A stretch of DNA of 9,653 bases from Deltaproteobacteria bacterium. Its GTDB lineage: Bacteria > Desulfobacterota > JADFXK01. The number at the start of each line of letters is the position of its first letter. The stretch's first letter is position 1. The notes under the pieces were generated by a model. It saw only the letters and a program-made list of their open reading frames with translations, made no database searches and was not told where the DNA came from. The position numbers and the translations under genes were made by a program. Of the stretch, positions 6,191 to 9,653 are shown in pieces. Location of the stretch: assembly GCA_015233295.1 (NCBI GenBank), contig JADFYC010000121.1:1-9653 (forward strand). Direction: 5' to 3'.

Positions 6191-6255
6191 AGAAAGAAAC
6201 ATAAAACCAAATTTGCCAGTGGGTTACTATCAACTTTTATAGGTTTTTTTTCTGT

Positions 6256-7734
6256 CTAAAATCTGCCGGGAGTGGATTGTCTTGCCTGATGATCACTTAG
6301 TCTCTTCATCTCACCATGAAACTGCTTGCCAAAGGCACAGTTGAGATGGGAAGGGACATCTTCCGGACGCAAGTCGATATATCCATCACTAAATGCCTCC
6401 AGCTTGGCCAACCAATCCAAATGCGCAGCCTTTACCTTGGCGATGCCAAACCGGAGCGGGGTAAACTTCAGGTGAGACAAATGTCCGGTGAGACCTTCTT
6501 CCGCAGCAAGAAGATGGACTTCCGCTGACTGACGTTTTGTCCGGTGTTCGCCAAAGGCCACGGCAAACATATTTTCTTTCACCTTCACACTGGCCTCTTC
6601 AATCTCTTGGAGCATGGTGACACTGCCGTGGATGTGTTCTAAGATGGTATGGGCGTTTGTCGCGACAGTGCTGACATTTTGAGACATTTCACTTGTTGTC
6701 ACCGATTGTTCCTCAACCGCGGCGGCAATGGTCTCGACCATCTCCTTGATGCTGTGGATCACCTTTTCGATGTCTCCGACCCGAGTCACCACCCGGGCGG
6801 TAGCCTGTTGGAGCTGTTCAACCTTTCCGCGGATGACATGGGTCGACTTCGACGATTGCAAGGCTAATTCTTTAACTTCCGTGGCCACCACGGCAAAGCC
6901 CTTACCCGCTTCACCTGCCCGGGCGGCTTCGATGGTGGCGTTAAGAGCCAGGAGTTTCGTTTGTTCGGCAATTTCATTAATGGCTTCCAGGACCGACCCG
7001 ATCTCTGCCGAGGCTTTTTTAAGCACCTCAGTTTCGGAGCGAACGCTTTCCACATCCTTATTCGCTTGGGCGCTGATCAATCGCCCTTGTTCCGTATTCT
7101 GGGCAATCTCACGCACCGTCGCATCCATCTCCTCCATGCCAGCCGCGATGGTGTTGACATTTTCGGAGACACTTCTGATTTCTTCAGCCACGGATTCGAT
7201 GCTTCGGCAGCCCGCTTGAGTCAATTGACTAACCCGAGACGTATGGGCGAGAGTACTTTCAGCCGTCTTAAGATTCTCTTCCGATAATTTCTGGAGAGAA
7301 CGGGAGAATTCTTCGATAGTTTCAGCGTTGGCCCCGATTTTACGAACCGTTTGTTCCTGTTTTGAGGCAAACAGGTTAAACCACCCGGCCAGCAGACCCA
7401 GTTCATCGGAATTGGGCACCCCCAGTCGTGACGTCAAATTTCCTTCGCCCTCCGCAATATCTTTCAGCGTCAGGCTGACCCGTTTGGCCCGTTGGCTAAC
7501 CAGCTTCAGCACTACCACCCAGGTAACCAAGATCAGCACCACCCCGTTGGCCGCGGCCGTGAGGATGATGGCCGGGAGCAATCTATCCATATCGGTTTCT
7601 TTAATTATTCCTCGAAAAGAAAAGAATAGAATCGCCGAGGAGATTATCATTCCACCTAACGTGACGACCACGATCGGAACTACTATCTTGATCCAAATAT
7701 TCAGGTTGTCAATCCGGTTGAGAAATTCTTTCAT
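6256..7734 (-). CDS. Methyl-accepting chemotaxis protein with two TM segments and a shortened CZB zinc domain
   Basis: This 492-residue chemoreceptor passes signals to CheA/CheW at the inner face of the membrane. TM1 (about 17-38) and TM2 (54-76) are joined by only about 15 residues, so there is no periplasmic sensor. A HAMP domain follows (about 77-130, DIAEGEGNLTSR, DELGLL), then the long signalling coiled coil with the hairpin tip around residue 258 (QTKLLALNATIEAARAGE; Lys260 where Asn is usual). The C-terminus resembles a CZB zinc-sensing domain: H438 in AAHLDW and C466 in NCAFGK are 28 residues apart, as expected. The final helix with the last His pair is not there; the protein ends ten residues after H482. 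AAGGA 6 bases before the ATG supports the start. The gene begins 53 bp after the TOPRIM gene and may share its transcript. The likely signal is cytoplasmic, such as zinc or an oxidant. Confidence 0.92.
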   Translation of the reverse strand: MKEFLNRIDNLNIWIKIVVPIVVVTLGGMIISSAILFFSFRGIIKETDMDRLLPAIILTAAANGVVLILVTWVVVLKLVSQRAKRVSLTLKDIAEGEGNLTSRLGVPNSDELGLLAGWFNLFASKQEQTVRKIGANAETIEEFSRSLQKLSEENLKTAESTLAHTSRVSQLTQAGCRSIESVAEEIRSVSENVNTIAAGMEEMDATVREIAQNTEQGRLISAQANKDVESVRSETEVLKKASAEIGSVLEAINEIAEQTKLLALNATIEAARAGEAGKGFAVVATEVKELALQSSKSTHVIRGKVEQLQQATARVVTRVGDIEKVIHSIKEMVETIAAAVEEQSVTTSEMSQNVSTVATNAHTILEHIHGSVTMLQEIEEASVKVKENMFAVAFGEHRTKRQSAEVHLLAAEEGLTGHLSHLKFTPLRFGIAKVKAAHLDWLAKLEAFSDGYIDLRPEDVPSHLNCAFGKQFHGEMKRLSDHQARQSTPGRF

Positions 7735-7787
7735 TCTGCATCCTTTGACGCTGGTTCAAATCATTTTGATGTCGCCATCGCTAATGG

Positions 7788-8429
7788 TCACATTGATTTT
7801 ATGATTTTCTTGAAATCTTGCATGGCCGGGTGATCATAATCAAAAGCGCCTTTTGATGAAGCCTCACCCAGTTTATCTCCCGCATGTTCCTCTACCATAG
7901 ACAGGTATGCGTGCAATTTTGACTTGTGTTCTCTTTCAGGGGAATGGTGCCTGGTCCGAACACATTCCAGGAAGTTGTCCACACATTCAAGGACGGATTT
8001 TTCTTTTACGATCTCCAGGCACAAGTCCTCCAAAGCACCGGGACGCAAGGTTGGTGTGGAACTGGTTGTATCGTATCCGGGCATAATTATGATCGCCACC
8101 TTCGGAAGTTCCGAGGTGAAAACGAAAGGCTCGGCTGGTTGAGGTAGACCGGCCGCCTTCAACGAATCACTGACACTCAGAAAGGCATCCGTCGGACTTT
8201 TATCCGTGTCGGCATCCCGACAAACGACCAATGTCAGAATGTCTTCAAAACCATACCTTTTGACCAGCTCAAGAATGAAGCCTCGAAAATTGTCCTTTCC
8301 GTCAAACTCCATTGTTTGAACATCGTCAAGCCCATAATGATTCAACGCATAGTTAAAAAAACCGGAATCATCTTTCCCTTCGACCAGCATTAGTTTGGGC
8401 TTGATGATTTTCTTTTTTTCGGATTTCAC
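7788..8429 (-). CDS. TOPRIM-fold protein of DUF3226 type, partner of the upstream ATPase
   Basis: This 213-residue soluble protein shows a TOPRIM-like core: LMLVEGKDD (E17 in the glutamate motif near the N-terminus) and VVCRDADTD (D72, D74 and D76, the DxD motif). After the core come IIIMPG (113-118), GALEDL (E134, D135) and a C-terminal helical part with SKLHAYLS and FDYDHPAM, the pattern of DUF3226 proteins. TOPRIM domains of this kind cut or nick nucleic acids with divalent metal; here the acidic triad is intact, so it is probably an active nuclease. The start is GTG, overlapping by one base the TAG of the ATPase gene (TAGTG), with GGAG 8 bases upstream. Such overlap implies translational coupling and a joint complex. 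A split OLD-like or PARIS-like defence role is inference. Confidence 0.82.
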   Translation of the reverse strand: MKSEKKKIIKPKLMLVEGKDDSGFFNYALNHYGLDDVQTMEFDGKDNFRGFILELVKRYGFEDILTLVVCRDADTDKSPTDAFLSVSDSLKAAGLPQPAEPFVFTSELPKVAIIIMPGYDTTSSTPTLRPGALEDLCLEIVKEKSVLECVDNFLECVRTRHHSPEREHKSKLHAYLSMVEEHAGDKLGEASSKGAFDYDHPAMQDFKKIIKSM

Positions 8430-9532
8430 TAGCGGATCTCCAGTTCCGATTCCAATGCCACCTGCATCTGCTTATAATCTGAAACATGGGGTATTGTAAT
8501 TTCACCTTTCCTGGCCAGGCGAATATAGGCGAACGAATCCTGCTTGTCTGGCGGGACTGCCGTGTAGGCTGCCTCAATACACTCATAGCTATGCGTGGTG
8601 CCGATGATCTGGCAGTCAAATTCCTCCGCGGCTTTGAAAAGGGCTTTCCACACGTTCGGCAGAACAGAGTGATGGATCCCGGTTCCGATTTCGTCTACCA
8701 ATACCGTGCCACCTTTAAGCGTGGCCAGGAAAAGAGATAAGGTAAGTAAACGCGACAGACCTTCTCCCATATAGAGTACGGGAATTTTTCGACCAATACC
8801 GATGTCTCCGTAGATCAGTTTGGTATCCTCAAGAACCACCACGGATAAGGACTTCAAATTCGGCTCAATAACCTTCAGAATTTCTATGATGGAATCTGTC
8901 TTCCCATCGATGTCCAGGATTCCGAAACGTTCCACATCGCCACTGCTTGTCCTAGAATCAAGGGATTGCATGGCGATCGGATAATCCTGTTGAACAGCCG
9001 CGCCCAGGTCCAGTTCAAGCCCTTTAGGGCCGATAAAGAAGCGGGAGATAAAAGGGACTTTGTCTCCTAACTGGTAATTCATTTCAAATGCTTGCATGTA
9101 AGTCGAACTTTGTTCCGCCAGGTTTAGCGTTACTCCATCTCTTTCACCCAACGGCCCGGTGGAAATAGTTCTAGGATATATTTCTAAGTATCTGTAACTT
9201 ACTGATTCGGTTAATTTTTCCACTGATTCGTTTGATTCTTTTTCTGATTTGATCCTTGCAATTGATATTTCAATCTCTTCATCCATTTTATAATTGTGGA
9301 ATAGTGGTCTCCATAGAGTATCCGGTCTTATAGCTATCTGATCCATTCCCCGGCGGATATGCAAGTGGGTAATCATGTGGAGATTATTTCGGTTGAATAG
9401 GGTAAAGATGGCCTCCAGGATGGTGGTCTTCCCGCAATTGTTTCTCCCACTGATCAAAGTGACCCGGCTCAGCCCTTCCGCATCAAGGCTTTTGAAGACC
9501 TTGAAATTTTTTATAGAGACACCTGTAATCAT
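8429..9532 (-). CDS. AAA family ATPase, SMC/OLD-like (AAA_15/AAA_21 type)
   Basis: This 367-residue ATPase has the ABC/SMC-like nucleotide fold seen in OLD nucleases and related defence ATPases. It opens MITGVSIKNFKVFKSLDAEG, the usual first strand of RecF/OLD-type proteins, with Walker A GRNNCGKTT (29-37). The ABC signature is MGEGLSRLL (255-263), Walker B is VLVDE (277-281, catalytic E281), and H314 in TTHS is the switch histidine. The middle (about 60-240) is a variable insert without known motifs. There is no TOPRIM in the same chain; it is supplied by the next gene, so the pair resembles a split OLD system. GAGGA 6 bases before the ATG supports the start. The DNA for residues about 78-117 (9181-9300) is only about 29% GC, far below cdc48, hinting at horizontal origin. 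Substrate is unknown. Confidence 0.88.
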   Translation of the reverse strand: MITGVSIKNFKVFKSLDAEGLSRVTLISGRNNCGKTTILEAIFTLFNRNNLHMITHLHIRRGMDQIAIRPDTLWRPLFHNYKMDEEIEISIARIKSEKESNESVEKLTESVSYRYLEIYPRTISTGPLGERDGVTLNLAEQSSTYMQAFEMNYQLGDKVPFISRFFIGPKGLELDLGAAVQQDYPIAMQSLDSRTSSGDVERFGILDIDGKTDSIIEILKVIEPNLKSLSVVVLEDTKLIYGDIGIGRKIPVLYMGEGLSRLLTLSLFLATLKGGTVLVDEIGTGIHHSVLPNVWKALFKAAEEFDCQIIGTTHSYECIEAAYTAVPPDKQDSFAYIRLARKGEITIPHVSDYKQMQVALESELEIR

Positions 9533-9588
9533 CGTTTATCCTCGCCAGGCCTGAGCATTACCAGGTTGATGGAACTTTCGGGATGTCA

Positions 9589-9630
9589 GGTCACCGCCCA
9601 CCTATTGGTGACCAGTTTTGGTGGTCGGTG
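9589..9630 (-). promoter_or_regulatory. Two mutually exclusive inverted repeats upstream of the ATPase gene
   Basis: GGTCACC (9589-9595) and GGTGACC (9607-9613) form a perfect 7-bp stem with an 11-base loop. Overlapping it, CACCGCCCACC (9592-9602) can pair at 10 of 11 positions with GGTGGTCGGTG (9620-9630). The two structures use the same bases and cannot form together. They lie 57-98 bases upstream of the ATPase start. They could be an operator with repeated GGTCACC/GGTGG half-sites or a switching RNA leader. I find no convincing promoter hexamers in the 121 bases before the window ends. Confidence 0.4.
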
Positions 9631-9653
9631 ATCTGAGATGTTTTGAAGGCCGA

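Larger units (their letters stand above)
5934..6255. other. Intergenic region between the nuclease-like gene and the chemoreceptor gene, 322 bp
   Basis: No gene is visible. The stretch is upstream of the nuclease-like gene and downstream of the chemoreceptor, and is unusually rich in inverted repeats: TTTTTCAG/CTGAAAAA (5973-5980 and 5990-5997), the palindrome GTCCGGAC (6010-6017), TATCTC/GAGATA (6022-6027 and 6034-6039), and a TAGCTATA family (6112-6190). I could not find a promoter with both good hexamers, nor a clear terminator with a U-tract for the chemoreceptor transcript. Confidence 0.6.

Noticed and set aside
6728..7219. Plus-strand open frame of 163 codons opposite the chemoreceptor
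   Set aside because: It is the low-complexity Ser/Thr/Ala-rich antisense shadow of the MCP coiled coil.
1..9653. CRISPR array, insertion sequence, tRNA or rRNA gene
   Set aside because: I found no regularly spaced repeats, transposase motifs, terminal inverted repeats with target duplication, or cloverleaf/rRNA signatures.

Overview
The window looks like chromosomal DNA of a Gram-negative, PHA-storing bacterium, most likely a member of the Desulfobacterota (former Deltaproteobacteria). This rests on the combination of PhaR, small phasin-like proteins, a bacterial Cdc48-type AAA ATPase and a CZB-type chemoreceptor. It is inference from gene content, not a database match. All genes lie on the minus strand except phaR and cdc48.

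Region 1 (1-2209) is a polyhydroxyalkanoate (PHA) module. The left edge holds the N-terminal 68 codons of an unrecognised minus-strand protein. Next come two small tandem paralogues (652-921 and 1027-1290, both minus) that resemble phasins, the proteins that coat PHA granules. Divergent from them is phaR (1736-2209, plus), the PHA-responsive regulator. The 445-bp gap between them carries a good minus-strand sigma70-like promoter and the palindrome TTGCA-G-TGCAA, which resembles reported PhaR operators. The natural model is that PhaR controls the phasins and itself until nascent granules titrate it away.

Region 2 (2210-5303) holds a cold-shock protein gene (minus, TTG start with a consensus Shine-Dalgarno) with a clear hairpin terminator, then a 535-bp divergent gap, then a 729-residue Cdc48/VAT-type double AAA+ unfoldase (plus). 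Its first 33 residues are an unusual His/Cys-rich extension, and its D2 ring has non-consensus residues.

Region 3 (5397-7734, minus) holds a small exported staphylococcal-nuclease-like protein with altered calcium and catalytic positions. Its 322-bp upstream gap is rich in inverted repeats. It is followed by a two-TM chemoreceptor with no periplasmic sensor and a C-terminal CZB zinc domain that appears cut short.

Region 4 (7788-9653, minus) holds a tightly coupled pair: an SMC/ABC-like AAA ATPase (367 aa) whose stop codon overlaps by one base the GTG start of a TOPRIM/DUF3226-type protein (213 aa). This is the architecture of split OLD-like ATPase plus TOPRIM modules, including the PARIS anti-phage system. 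It is the best candidate here for an under-described system. The ATPase gene has a markedly AT-rich centre, and its leader contains two mutually exclusive inverted repeats. The chemoreceptor gene starts 53 bp downstream of the pair and could share its transcript.
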